Source of the DNA: Bacteroidaceae bacterium
GTDB lineage: Bacteria > Bacteroidota > Bacteroidia > Bacteroidales > Bacteroidaceae
Assembly: GCA_900770655.1 (NCBI GenBank)
Contig: CAAGLA010000048.1
Coordinates: 1-22,170 of the forward strand
Direction of reading: 5' to 3'
Length of the DNA stretch: 22,170 nt
The notes under the pieces are model-generated. The model was not told where the DNA came from and did no database searches. It was given only the letters and a program-made list of their open reading frames with translations. The position numbers were made by a program, and so were the translations under genes. Position 1 is the stretch's first letter. Every line of letters starts with the position of its first letter. Shown one piece after another: positions 14,591 through 22,145 of this stretch.

Positions 14591-14620
14591 AGTGTCTAAT
14601 AGTGAAATATGGCGTAGAAT

Positions 14621-15781
14621 ATGGCTGAATCTAATTTTATAGATTATGTAAAGATTGTTTGTCGTTCGGGCCGTGGCGGTCGTGGTATGGCACATCTGCA
14701 TCGTGCAAAGTATATACCTAATGGTGGCCCCGACGGCGGTGACGGCGGTAAGGGCGGCGATATAATCCTGCGCGGAAACAGAAATTATTGGACACTTCTG
14801 CATTTGAAATACCAGCGCCACATATTTGCCGGTAACGGGCAGAATGGCGGTATAAATAAAAGTACAGGTGCCGACGGTGAGAGCAAGATTGTCGATGTGC
14901 CTTGCGGAACAGTTGCCTACAATGCCGAAACCGGCGAGTTCCTGTGTGACGTTATGGAAGACGGCCAGCTTGTTACTCTTCTCAAAGGTGGCCGCGGAGG
15001 CTTGGGTAATGTCCATTTTGCAACTCCTACCCGTCAGGCTCCACGCTTTGCCCAGCCGGGTGAGCCTATGCAGGAGATGACTGTTACTTTAGAGCTGAAA
15101 CTTCTTGCCGATGTTGGCTTGGTCGGTTTCCCCAATGCCGGTAAATCGACGCTGCTTTCGTCTGTGTCGGCTGCAAAGCCCAAAATAGCAAACTATCCGT
15201 TCACGACGCTTGAACCTAATTTGGGAATAGTCTCCTATAGAGGCGGAAAGTCGTTTGTAATGGCAGATATCCCCGGTATAATTGAGGGGGCGAGTCAGGG
15301 AAAGGGGCTTGGTCTTCGTTTCTTGCGCCACATTGAGCGTAACTCGCTGTTGCTCTTTATGGTCCCTGCTGAAGCAGATGATATAAAGAAGGAGTACGAG
15401 GTTCTGTTGAACGAACTCGCGACCTTTAATCCCGAAATGCTCGACAAGCAGCGTGTGCTTGCAGTTACAAAATGCGACCTCATAGACGATGAGCTGAAGG
15501 AAATGCTATCTGAAAATCTCCCCGAAGATATTCCTGTTGTCTTTATTTCGGCAGCAACCGGTGAAGGTATTCAGGAACTTAAGGATGTTCTTTGGGCAGA
15601 ACTCAATAGTGAGGAGAACCGTCTTGCTGCAGTCAAACGTGAAGAACTTGTCCACCGCAACTACGACCGCAAAATGCTTGCGGCCGACTTTGCCGATTGG
15701 GAACCCGATTACGAGGATGAACCTCTTGGCGATGGCGAAGAATTTGGTTACGACGAGTACGACTTTGACGAAGAGGGTTAG
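14621..15781 (+). CDS. obgE: GTPase Obg (ribosome assembly and stress)
   Basis: Obg is an essential GTPase bound to late large-subunit precursors. It links ribosome assembly, growth and the (p)ppGpp response. The 386-aa product has a glycine-rich Obg fold (about 1-158, e.g. GGPDGGDGGKGGD at 35-47 and KGGRGGLGN at 122-130). Next comes a G domain with G1 GFPNAGKS (169-176), NYPFTTLEPNLG with the G2 Thr, G3 DIPGI (216-220) and G4 TKCD (283-286; NKxD is usual, TK is a known variant in Obg). The C-terminal tail is strongly acidic (YEDEPLGDGEEFGYDEYDFDEEG). It follows adk across a terminator hairpin and is closed by two terminators. Confidence 0.95.
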   Translation: MAESNFIDYVKIVCRSGRGGRGMAHLHRAKYIPNGGPDGGDGGKGGDIILRGNRNYWTLLHLKYQRHIFAGNGQNGGINKSTGADGESKIVDVPCGTVAYNAETGEFLCDVMEDGQLVTLLKGGRGGLGNVHFATPTRQAPRFAQPGEPMQEMTVTLELKLLADVGLVGFPNAGKSTLLSSVSAAKPKIANYPFTTLEPNLGIVSYRGGKSFVMADIPGIIEGASQGKGLGLRFLRHIERNSLLLFMVPAEADDIKKEYEVLLNELATFNPEMLDKQRVLAVTKCDLIDDELKEMLSENLPEDIPVVFISAATGEGIQELKDVLWAELNSEENRLAAVKREELVHRNYDRKMLAADFADWEPDYEDEPLGDGEEFGYDEYDFDEEG

Positions 15782-15802
15782 TCTCCCCCTTTTACCTATT
15801 AT

Positions 15803-15846
15803 GCGCCCGGCTATATATTATATAAGGTATAGCCGGGTGTCTGTTT
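15803..15846 (+). terminator. Intrinsic terminator after obgE (first of two)
   Basis: CCCGGCTATA (15806-15815) pairs with TATAGCCGGG (15828-15837), 10 bp, extended outward by wobble pairs. The loop has 12 nt. It is followed by TGTCTGTTTT. It lies 22 bases after the obgE stop. Confidence 0.68.
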
Positions 15847-15857
15847 TGTAAACTGTA

Positions 15858-15886
15858 GTGCTTTTATTTGTAAAGGCACGTTTTTT
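15858..15886 (+). terminator. Second intrinsic terminator in tandem
   Basis: GTGCTTTTA (15858-15866) and TAAAGGCAC (15871-15879) pair over 9 bp with one G-U, loop TTTG, followed by GTTTTTT. This is a compact stem with a good U-tract, 20 bases beyond the first terminator. The pair insulates the ribosomal operon from obgE. Confidence 0.68.
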
Positions 15887-16055
15887 GCAGGTTTTTTTAC
15901 TTTTTTTGCAGCAGTATCAATAATTAACATTATTTAACCATAAAGATATCGCTTTTTTATGCTGTTTAAGGCTCCTTTTTCTTGTTTTTTCATATTTGTT
16001 CCATTCTTTACTTCCAAAAAAAGAATAAATCCTTTTTTATTAGAAAAATAATTTT

Positions 16056-16063
16056 TACCTTTG
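16056..16063 (+). promoter_or_regulatory. Promoter -7 element of the str/S10 operon (TACCTTTG)
   Basis: TACCTTTG is a perfect TAnnTTTG match with an AT-rich upstream block and TTTTTTAT at 16033-16040, placed near -33. Predicted initiation is around 16067-16071, giving an 80-base leader to rpsL. This is the best promoter in the window, as expected for a highly expressed operon. Confidence 0.65.
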
Positions 16064-16151
16064 CAGTCCAAAATGGACTATAGCGTTTTGCTGTGTCCGC
16101 TTGCCTTGAAATATTTAAAAAACAATATATAATAATTAAAAATTAAACAAA

Positions 16152-16532
16152 ATGCCTACAATTCAGCAATTAGTTAGAAAAGGCAGAGAGGTGATTCTTG
16201 AAAAGAGTAAGTCGCCCGCACTCGACAACTGTCCACAGCGCCGTGGCGTTTGTGTGCGTGTTTACACTACTACTCCTAAGAAGCCTAACTCTGCGATGAG
16301 AAAGGTTGCTCGTGTACGCTTGACCAACCAGAAGGAGGTTAACTCCTATATCCCGGGTGAGGGTCACAACTTGCAGGAGCACTCAATCGTTTTGGTACGT
16401 GGCGGTCGTGTTAAGGACCTCCCGGGTGTACGTTATCACATTGTTCGCGGTACTCTCGATACTGCAGGTGTGGCAAACCGTACACAGCGCCGTTCAAAAT
16501 ATGGTGCTAAGCGTCCAAAAGCCAAGAAGTAA
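16152..16532 (+). CDS. rpsL: 30S ribosomal protein S12
   Basis: S12 lies at the decoding centre of the 30S subunit and helps maintain translational accuracy. The 126-aa product is standard, with CPQRRGVCVRVYTTTPKKPNS at about 27-47 and VRGGRVKDLPGVRYH near 82-96. The lysines where streptomycin-resistance changes usually arise (KK in TPKKPNS, and K88 in VKDLPG, equivalent to E. coli K87) are wild type. The ATG is preceded by AAATTAAACAAA with no Shine-Dalgarno sequence, typical of Bacteroidetes. It leads the str cluster; a 200-base folded spacer separates it from rpsG. Confidence 0.98.
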   Translation: MPTIQQLVRKGREVILEKSKSPALDNCPQRRGVCVRVYTTTPKKPNSAMRKVARVRLTNQKEVNSYIPGEGHNLQEHSIVLVRGGRVKDLPGVRYHIVRGTLDTAGVANRTQRRSKYGAKRPKAKK

Positions 16533-16627
16533 TTGAGACTTCAAAAACAATAAGCGGCAGCTAAGTGATTCCAGCTTATTAAAAACGGGATACGACTTAA
16601 TTTTTTTTTAAAGACATATTTATCACA

Positions 16628-16712
16628 GTTTTGGTTTTTGGAAGTTATAAAGGTTGAGTAAATGCCTCGGTGGAGGTGTTGAAGAATTTGTAATAACGCA
16701 GCCAAACAAAAC
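16628..16712 (+). promoter_or_regulatory. Candidate structured RNA in the rpsL-rpsG spacer
   Basis: GTTTTG (16628-16633) plus TTTGG (16637-16641) can pair with CCAAA (16702-16706) plus CAAAAC (16707-16712), 11 bp with a 3-nt bulge. This encloses an 8-bp hairpin, AATGCCTC/GAGGTGTT (16661-16668 with 16673-16680, two G-U pairs, GGTG loop). The element ends 20 bases before the rpsG start. A third short stem (16549-16555 with 16574-16580) lies upstream. In E. coli the rpsL-rpsG spacer holds the S7 repressor site; a similar role here is inference. Confidence 0.4.
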
Positions 16713-16732
16713 ATTAATTTTCGTAAAAGGAA

Positions 16733-17209
16733 ATGAGAAAAGCAAAACCAAAAAAACGCGTGGTCCTTCCGGATCCCGTTTACAACGATCAGATGGTATC
16801 TAAGTTCGTTAACCACCTGATGTATGACGGAAAAAAGAACGTATCATACACTATTTTCTATGGTGCTCTTGAACTTGTTGGTAACAAGATGAAGAGTGAG
16901 GATAAAACTCCCCTTGAAATTTGGAAGCAGGCATTGGAGAACATTACTCCAAAAGTAGAGGTAAAGTCACGCCGTATCGGTGGTGCAACTTTCCAGGTGC
17001 CTACAGAAATCCGTCCCGACCGTAAAGAGTCTATCTCAATGAAGAATATGATTCTGTTTGCCCGCAAACGTGGCGGCAAGTCTATGTCGGAGAAACTCTG
17101 CAATGAGATTATGGATGCATTCAATAATCAGGGTGGTGCTTTCAAGCGTAAGGAGGATATGCACCGTATGGCTGAGGCTAACCGTGCATTCGCACATTTC
17201 CGTTTCTAA
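16733..17209 (+). CDS. rpsG: 30S ribosomal protein S7
   Basis: S7 nucleates assembly of the 30S head and contacts the E-site tRNA. The 158-aa protein has the normal length with hallmarks such as MRKAKPKKRVVLPDPVYND, VKSRRIGGATFQVPTEIRPDRKE and the C-terminal HRMAEANRAFAHFRF. The start follows AAAAGGAA, a weak Shine-Dalgarno. It is 200 bases from rpsL, a long gap for a ribosomal-protein operon, and 22 bases before fusA. In other bacteria S7 represses this operon's translation; the spacer offers a candidate site. Confidence 0.98.
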   Translation: MRKAKPKKRVVLPDPVYNDQMVSKFVNHLMYDGKKNVSYTIFYGALELVGNKMKSEDKTPLEIWKQALENITPKVEVKSRRIGGATFQVPTEIRPDRKESISMKNMILFARKRGGKSMSEKLCNEIMDAFNNQGGAFKRKEDMHRMAEANRAFAHFRF

Positions 17210-17231
17210 TTAGATAATAGTAAATACGAAG

Positions 17232-19325
17232 ATGGCAAACGAATTAAAATTTACCCGTAACATCGGTATTAGTGCTCACATCGATGCTGGTAAGACTACC
17301 ACATCGGAGCGTATATTGTTCTACACAGGTCTTTCTCACAAAATAGGTGAGGTGCACGACGGTGCAGCAACAATGGACTGGATGGAGCAGGAGCAAGAGC
17401 GTGGTATCACTATCACATCTGCTGCTACCACTACATTCTGGAACTGGAACGGTACTCAGTACAAGTTCAACTTGATTGACACTCCGGGACACGTAGACTT
17501 TACTGCCGAGGTTGAGCGTTCACTTCGTGTGCTTGACGGTGCTATCGCTGCATTCTGTGCAGTAGGTGGTGTTGAGCCTCAGTCTGAAACTGTATGGCGT
17601 CAGGCCGACAAGTATAACGTACCTCGTATTGCGTATGTGAACAAGATGGACCGCTCAGGCGCAGACTACTTCTCAGTAATGCGTCAGATGAAGGAAATTC
17701 TTGGTGCAAATCCTTGCCCTGTAACAATTCCTATCGGTTCAGAAGAGAAGTTTATGGGTGTTGTCAACCTCATAACAATGAAGGCTCTCGTTTATCGTGA
17801 CGGAGCGCTCGATTACACAGTCGAGGAGATTCCTGCCGAGCTCGTTGACGAGGCTAACCAGTGGAGAGAGCATCTTCTTGAGAAGGCTGCCGATTTCGAT
17901 GAGGATTTGATGATGAAAGTCCTTGACGATCCCGATTCTATTACAGAAGAGGAAATCATAGCTGCTATCCGCAAGGGTACACTCTCTATGGAGATTACTC
18001 CTATGACTTGCGGTTCTTCATTTAAGAACAAAGGTGTTCAGCCGCTTCTCGACTTTGTATGTGCATTCTTGCCTTCACCGCTCGATACTCCTGCTGTTGA
18101 GGGTATGAATCCTAAGACAGACGAAATGGAGCAGCGTACTCCGTCGGAAGATGACAAGACATCGGCTCTTGTATTTAAGATTGCTACAAACCCATTCGTA
18201 GGTCGTTTGATTTACGTTCGTGTATACTCCGGTAAGCTCGAGTCGGGTTCATATATCTACGATGCACGCTCAGGTCGCAAAGAGCGTATCTCACGTATGT
18301 TCCAGATGCACTCAAACAAGCAGAATCCTGTAGAGGTGCTTGCAGCCGGTGATATAGGTGCCGTAATCGGTCTTAAGGATGTCCGTACAGGTGATACCCT
18401 CTGTGCAGAGGATGCTCCAATAATATTGGAGTCAATGTCATTCCCCGACCCTGTGATTTCTATCGCAGTAGAGCCTAAGACACAGAAAGACCTTGACAAA
18501 CTTGCCAATGGTCTTGCAAAGCTCGCCGAAGAAGATCCTACATTTACTGTAAGAACAGACGAGCAGTCGGGTCAGACAATTATCTCAGGTATGGGTGAGC
18601 TTCACCTCGAGATTATCATCGACCGTCTGAAACGTGAGTTTAACGTAGAGTGTAATCAGGGTCGTCCTCAGGTTAGCTATAAAGAGGCTATCACTGGTAC
18701 AGTTCAGGTTGACGAGACATACAAGAAGCAGACCGGTGGTAAGGGTAAGTATGCGAAGATTCTTGTCGCTGTTGGTCCTGCTGACGAAGACTTCAAAGAG
18801 GGTAACCTCCAGTTTGTCAACGAGGTTAAGGGCGGTAACGTTCCTAAGGAGTTTATACCTTCGGTACAGAAGGGCTTCCAGACAGCTATCAAGGCGGGTG
18901 TTCTTGCCGGCTATCCAATGGAGTCTTTGAAGGTTGTTCTTCTCGATGGTGGTTTCCACCCTGTAGACTCCGACCAGCTTTCATTTGAGGTTTGTGCTAT
19001 TCAGGCATACAAGAACGCTTGCCAAAAGGCAAATCCTGTTCTTCTTGAGCCTATAATGAGGTTGGAGGTTGTAACTCCTGAAGAGAGTATGGGTGATGTA
19101 ATCGCCGACCTTAACAAGCGTCGTGGTCAGGTTGAGGGCTTCGAGACAAGCCGCACCGGTGCCCGCATTGTTAAAGCTATGGTTCCGCTGTCTGAAATGT
19201 TCGGTTATGTAACATCTTTGCGTACCATTACGTCGGGTCGTGCGACATCTTCTATGACATACGATCACCACGATCAGGTAAGTGCTTCTTTGACAAAGCA
19301 GATACTTGAAGAATTGCAGAAGTAA
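17232..19325 (+). CDS. fusA: Elongation factor G
   Basis: EF-G is the GTPase that drives translocation and, with RRF, ribosome recycling. The 697-aa product has the full length and five-domain layout: G1 AHIDAGKT (15-22), RGITI (57-61), DTPGH (83-87) and NKMD (137-140), a domain IV region, and an ending with RTITSGRATSSMTYDHHDQVS. It shows no truncation. Its codon use is more even and T/A-leaning than in the minus-strand genes, consistent with high expression, though I did not calculate this. It is followed by a GC-rich hairpin and then rpsJ, with no tuf between. Confidence 0.98.
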   Translation: MANELKFTRNIGISAHIDAGKTTTSERILFYTGLSHKIGEVHDGAATMDWMEQEQERGITITSAATTTFWNWNGTQYKFNLIDTPGHVDFTAEVERSLRVLDGAIAAFCAVGGVEPQSETVWRQADKYNVPRIAYVNKMDRSGADYFSVMRQMKEILGANPCPVTIPIGSEEKFMGVVNLITMKALVYRDGALDYTVEEIPAELVDEANQWREHLLEKAADFDEDLMMKVLDDPDSITEEEIIAAIRKGTLSMEITPMTCGSSFKNKGVQPLLDFVCAFLPSPLDTPAVEGMNPKTDEMEQRTPSEDDKTSALVFKIATNPFVGRLIYVRVYSGKLESGSYIYDARSGRKERISRMFQMHSNKQNPVEVLAAGDIGAVIGLKDVRTGDTLCAEDAPIILESMSFPDPVISIAVEPKTQKDLDKLANGLAKLAEEDPTFTVRTDEQSGQTIISGMGELHLEIIIDRLKREFNVECNQGRPQVSYKEAITGTVQVDETYKKQTGGKGKYAKILVAVGPADEDFKEGNLQFVNEVKGGNVPKEFIPSVQKGFQTAIKAGVLAGYPMESLKVVLLDGGFHPVDSDQLSFEVCAIQAYKNACQKANPVLLEPIMRLEVVTPEESMGDVIADLNKRRGQVEGFETSRTGARIVKAMVPLSEMFGYVTSLRTITSGRATSSMTYDHHDQVSASLTKQILEELQK

Positions 19326-19333
19326 TAAATAAA

Positions 19334-19369
19334 GCCTGCCGGTTAGCGAATGACTCTTAACCGGCGGGC
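19334..19369 (+). other. GC-rich hairpin between fusA and rpsJ
   Basis: GCCTGCCGGTTA (19334-19345) pairs with TAACCGGCGGGC (19358-19369), 12 bp with one G-U, 12-nt loop. It is followed by AATTATAAATTTTATAAATAT, which is AU-rich but not a clean U-tract. It lies 8 bases after the fusA stop. It could be a partial terminator, an mRNA-stability element or a processing site that separates the str part from the S10 part. Confidence 0.5.
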
Positions 19370-19399
19370 AATTATAAATTTTATAAATATCAAAAGACA

Positions 19400-19705
19400 A
19401 TGAGTCAGAAAATTAGAATCAAACTTAAATCTTACGATCACAACTTGGTTGACAAGTCGGCTGAGAAGATTGTAAAGACAGTGAAGGCAACAGGCGCAAT
19501 CGTTAGCGGTCCTATTCCATTGCCTACACACAAGCGTATTTTTACAGTTAACCGCTCTACCTTCGTTAACAAGAAGAGCCGTGAGCAGTTCCAGCTTTCC
19601 TCTTTTAAGAGACTTATCGATATCTATAGCTCTACAGCTAAGACAGTAGATGCTCTTATGAAACTTGAGCTTCCTTCAGGAGTTGAGGTTGAGATTAAAG
19701 TGTAA
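19400..19705 (+). CDS. rpsJ: 30S ribosomal protein S10
   Basis: S10 is part of the 30S head and, in many bacteria, also binds NusB and NusG in transcription antitermination. The 101-aa sequence is typical: KIRIKLKSYDHNLVDKSA at the start, GPIPLPTHKRIFTVNRS near 37-53, and KKSREQF followed by a basic helix. It starts the S10-type segment; the ATG is preceded by CAAAAGACA without a good Shine-Dalgarno. It is 74 bases from the fusA stop, past a hairpin, and 38 bases before rplC. Confidence 0.98.
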   Translation: MSQKIRIKLKSYDHNLVDKSAEKIVKTVKATGAIVSGPIPLPTHKRIFTVNRSTFVNKKSREQFQLSSFKRLIDIYSSTAKTVDALMKLELPSGVEVEIKV

Positions 19706-19743
19706 TTTTAATGTATTCTATTAATTATTTAAATTAAACTGAA

Positions 19744-20361
19744 ATGCCAGGATTATTAGGAAAAAAAATCGGAATGATGTCCGTTTTCAGTGCCGATGGC
19801 AAGAATGTTCCATGCACTGTTATCGAAGCAGGTCCTTGCGCAGTTACACAAGTTAAGACAATCGAGAAGGACGGTTATGAGGCTGTTCAGCTCGGTTTTC
19901 AAGACCAGAAGGAGTCTCGTGTGAATGCTCCTTTGGCAGGCCACTTCAAGGCTGCCGGTGTAGCTCCCAAGCGCCACTTGGCCGAGTTCAAAGGTTATGA
20001 GACAGAGCTCAAGTTGGGCGATGTACTCACTGTAGATCTCTTTGCAGATACTTCTTATGTTAGCGTAACAGGTACTTCAAAGGGTAAGGGTTTCCAGGGT
20101 GTTGTAAAAAGACATAACTTTGGTGGTGTAGGTCAGGCTACTCACGGCCAGCACAACAGAGCTCGTAAACCGGGTTCTATCGGTGCTTGTTCATACCCTG
20201 CAAAGGTATTCAAAGGCCTCAGAATGGGTGGACAGATGGGTAACGTTCGCGTTACTACACACAACCTCCAAGTGTTAAAGGTTATTCCTGAACACAACCT
20301 GTTGGTTATCAAAGGTTCGGTTCCGGGTTACAATGGTTCAATCGTAATAATTGAAAAGTAA
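19744..20361 (+). CDS. rplC: 50S ribosomal protein L3
   Basis: L3 initiates 50S assembly near the peptidyl transferase centre. The 205-aa protein shows MPGLLGKKIGMMSVF at the start, SVTGTSKGKGFQGVVKRHNFGGVGQATHG near 107-135 and the RKPGSIGACSYPAKVFKGLRMGGQMG segment, which includes the extended loop reaching the active site. Length is normal. The stop TAA overlaps the rplD ATG (TAATG), so the two are probably translationally coupled. Confidence 0.97.
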   Translation: MPGLLGKKIGMMSVFSADGKNVPCTVIEAGPCAVTQVKTIEKDGYEAVQLGFQDQKESRVNAPLAGHFKAAGVAPKRHLAEFKGYETELKLGDVLTVDLFADTSYVSVTGTSKGKGFQGVVKRHNFGGVGQATHGQHNRARKPGSIGACSYPAKVFKGLRMGGQMGNVRVTTHNLQVLKVIPEHNLLVIKGSVPGYNGSIVIIEK

Positions 20362-20993
20362 TGGAAGTCAGCGTATTAAATATAAAAGGTGAAAACACCG
20401 GAAGAAAGATTACGTTAGACGAATCTATCTTCGGCATTGAGCCCAATGAGCACGTTGTGTATATGGCTGTAAGACAGTATCTCGCAGCTCAACGTCAGGG
20501 AACTCACAAGTCAAAGGAAAGAAGCGAGATGTCGGGTTCAACACGCAAGCTCGGTCGTCAGAAAGGCGGTGGCGGTGCACGTCGTGGTGATATCAACTCT
20601 CCTCTGTTGGTTGGTGGTGCACGCGTATTCGGTCCTACACCACGTGACTACAGTTTCAAACTCAACAAGAAAGTAAAGCAATTGGCACGCAGATCTGCTC
20701 TTTCTCAGAAGGCTATCGACAACGCTATTGTTGTTGTTGAGGACTTCACTTTCGAGCAGCCTCAGACAAAAGCTTTTGTGGATGTGTTAAATAATCTTAA
20801 AGTTTCTGAAAAGAAACAACTCTTTGTTTTGCCATCTAGCGATAAAGCAGTATATTTGTCAGCCAGAAATTTGAGAGGTACTCAGGTGGCTTTAGCTTCG
20901 GACATTAATACCTATGGTATAATGAATGCCGATGTTTTGGTTGTGACTGAGAGTGCCCTCGAAATTATTAATAATATCCTAACAAAAAACTAA
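20361..20993 (+). CDS. rplD: 50S ribosomal protein L4
   Basis: L4 lines part of the 50S exit tunnel. The 210-aa product has the expected N-terminal globular part, the tunnel loop around GSTRKLGRQKGGGGARRGDINSPLLVGGARVFGP at about 59-92, and a globular C-terminal half. In E. coli L4 represses the S10 operon through the leader; no such leader was seen here. It shares TAATG with rplC, and its stop is the first part of the rplW Shine-Dalgarno. Confidence 0.97.
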   Translation: MEVSVLNIKGENTGRKITLDESIFGIEPNEHVVYMAVRQYLAAQRQGTHKSKERSEMSGSTRKLGRQKGGGGARRGDINSPLLVGGARVFGPTPRDYSFKLNKKVKQLARRSALSQKAIDNAIVVVEDFTFEQPQTKAFVDVLNNLKVSEKKQLFVLPSSDKAVYLSARNLRGTQVALASDINTYGIMNADVLVVTESALEIINNILTKN

Positions 20994-20998
20994 GGAGG
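20993..20998 (+). promoter_or_regulatory. Strong Shine-Dalgarno (AGGAGG) for rplW
   Basis: AGGAGG lies 7 bases before the rplW ATG and overlaps the last base of the rplD stop. Most other starts in this window lack such a motif, and genes of this phylum generally do, so this one is exceptional. Confidence 0.7.
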
Positions 20999-21005
20999 AG
21001 TAACA

Positions 21006-21296
21006 ATGGGAGTATTGATTAAACCTATAGTCACTGAGAAGATGACTAATATTACAGACCGTTTGAACCGCTTTGGTTTTCTTGTTCGCCCCGAGGCTAA
21101 CAAGTTGGTTATTAAGAAAGAGATTGAGGCGTTGTATAATGTAACAGTAGTTGATGTGAATACAATGAACTACTCTGGCAAGAACAAGAGCCGTTACACT
21201 AAGGCTGGCTTTGTGAAAGGCCGCACTAACGCCGTGAAGAAGGCTATCGTCACACTTAAGGATGGCGATACTATTGATTTTTATAGTAACATTTAA
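21006..21296 (+). CDS. rplW: 50S ribosomal protein L23
   Basis: L23 sits at the exit of the 50S tunnel and is the docking site for the signal recognition particle and trigger factor. The 96-aa protein has MGVLIKPIVTEKM at the start, an NRFGFLVRPEANKLVIKKEIEALYNVTVVDVNT core and the short KNKSRYTKAGFVKGRTNAVKKAIVTL region. It is the one gene here with a full AGGAGG ribosome-binding site. Ffh, its SRP partner, lies on the opposite strand in the same window. Confidence 0.97.
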   Translation: MGVLIKPIVTEKMTNITDRLNRFGFLVRPEANKLVIKKEIEALYNVTVVDVNTMNYSGKNKSRYTKAGFVKGRTNAVKKAIVTLKDGDTIDFYSNI

Positions 21297-21301
21297 TAAA
21301 G

Positions 21302-22126
21302 ATGGCAGTACGTAAATTTAAGCCTACAACACCGGGCCAAAGACATAAGATTATTGGTACCTTTGAAGAGATCACTGCTACGGTACCAGAGAAATCGCTT
21401 GTAATCGGCAAGCCTTCAACAGGTGGACGTAACAACGACGGTAAGATGACTATGCGCTACAGAGGCGGTGGTCACAAGCGTAAATTCAGATTTATCGATT
21501 TCAAGCGTAACAAGGACGGTATCCCCGCTACAGTCAAGACTATCGAGTACGATCCTAACCGTTCGGCTCGTATCGCTTTGCTTTGTTATGCTGATGGTGA
21601 GAAGAGTTATATAATTGCTCCTAATGGTTTGGAGGTTGGCGCAGTTCTGATGTCAGGTGCTGATGCTGCTCCCGAGATCGGTAACGCTCTTCCTTTGAAG
21701 AACATTCCTATCGGTACAGTAGTTCACAACATCGAGCTCCGTCCGGGACAGGGTGCTATCCTTGTTCGTTCTGCCGGTAACTTTGCGCAGATTGTTTCTC
21801 GTGACGAGAATTACTGCGTTATCAAGTTGCCTTCAGGTGAGATTCGTCGCATCTTGAGTCCTTGCCGTGCAACAGTTGGTACAGTAGGTAACTCAGACCA
21901 CGCTCTCGAGTGCTCTGGTAAGGCAGGTCGCTCACGCTGGTTGGGTCGTCGTCCTCACAACCGTGGTGTTGTTATGAACCCAGTAGATCACCCAATGGGT
22001 GGTGGTGAAGGTCGTGCTTCAGGAGGACATCCACGTTCACGTAAGGGTCTTCCAGCTAAGGGATACAAGACTCGTAATCCAAAGGCGACTTCAAACAAGT
22101 TTATCATTGAAAGAAGGAAAAAGTAA
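21302..22126 (+). CDS. rplB: 50S ribosomal protein L2
   Basis: L2 is a core 50S protein needed for subunit association and peptidyl transferase activity. The 274-aa product has the universal features: MAVRKFKPTTPGQRHK at the start, GRNNDGKMTMRYRGGGHKRKFR near 42-63 and a C-terminal MNPVDHPMGGGEGRASGGHPRSRKG. The second residue of the HPxGGG motif is Met where E. coli has His, a change I recall as common in this phylum; the preceding essential DH is retained. It starts 5 bases after the rplW stop (TAATAAAG) and leads to rpsS. Confidence 0.97.
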   Translation: MAVRKFKPTTPGQRHKIIGTFEEITATVPEKSLVIGKPSTGGRNNDGKMTMRYRGGGHKRKFRFIDFKRNKDGIPATVKTIEYDPNRSARIALLCYADGEKSYIIAPNGLEVGAVLMSGADAAPEIGNALPLKNIPIGTVVHNIELRPGQGAILVRSAGNFAQIVSRDENYCVIKLPSGEIRRILSPCRATVGTVGNSDHALECSGKAGRSRWLGRRPHNRGVVMNPVDHPMGGGEGRASGGHPRSRKGLPAKGYKTRNPKATSNKFIIERRKK

Positions 22127-22145
22127 CGGAATAAATTAAGAGATT

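Larger units (their letters stand above)
15782..16151 (+). other. 370-base intergenic region and leader of the str operon
   Basis: This stretch has no convincing long gene. It holds two consecutive terminators (15803-15846 and 15858-15886), then about 170 bases of T-rich sequence with repeated TTTTTTGCAG words. The promoter TACCTTTG (16056-16063) follows, with a roughly 80-base AT-rich leader to rpsL. The leader starts with a small AGTCC/GGACT hairpin (16065-16079) and contains a 19-codon ORF at 16073-16132. Confidence 0.6.

Noticed and set aside
16662..16682. 6-codon ATG frame inside the rpsL-rpsG spacer
   Set aside because: Very short and part of the predicted hairpin; likely chance.
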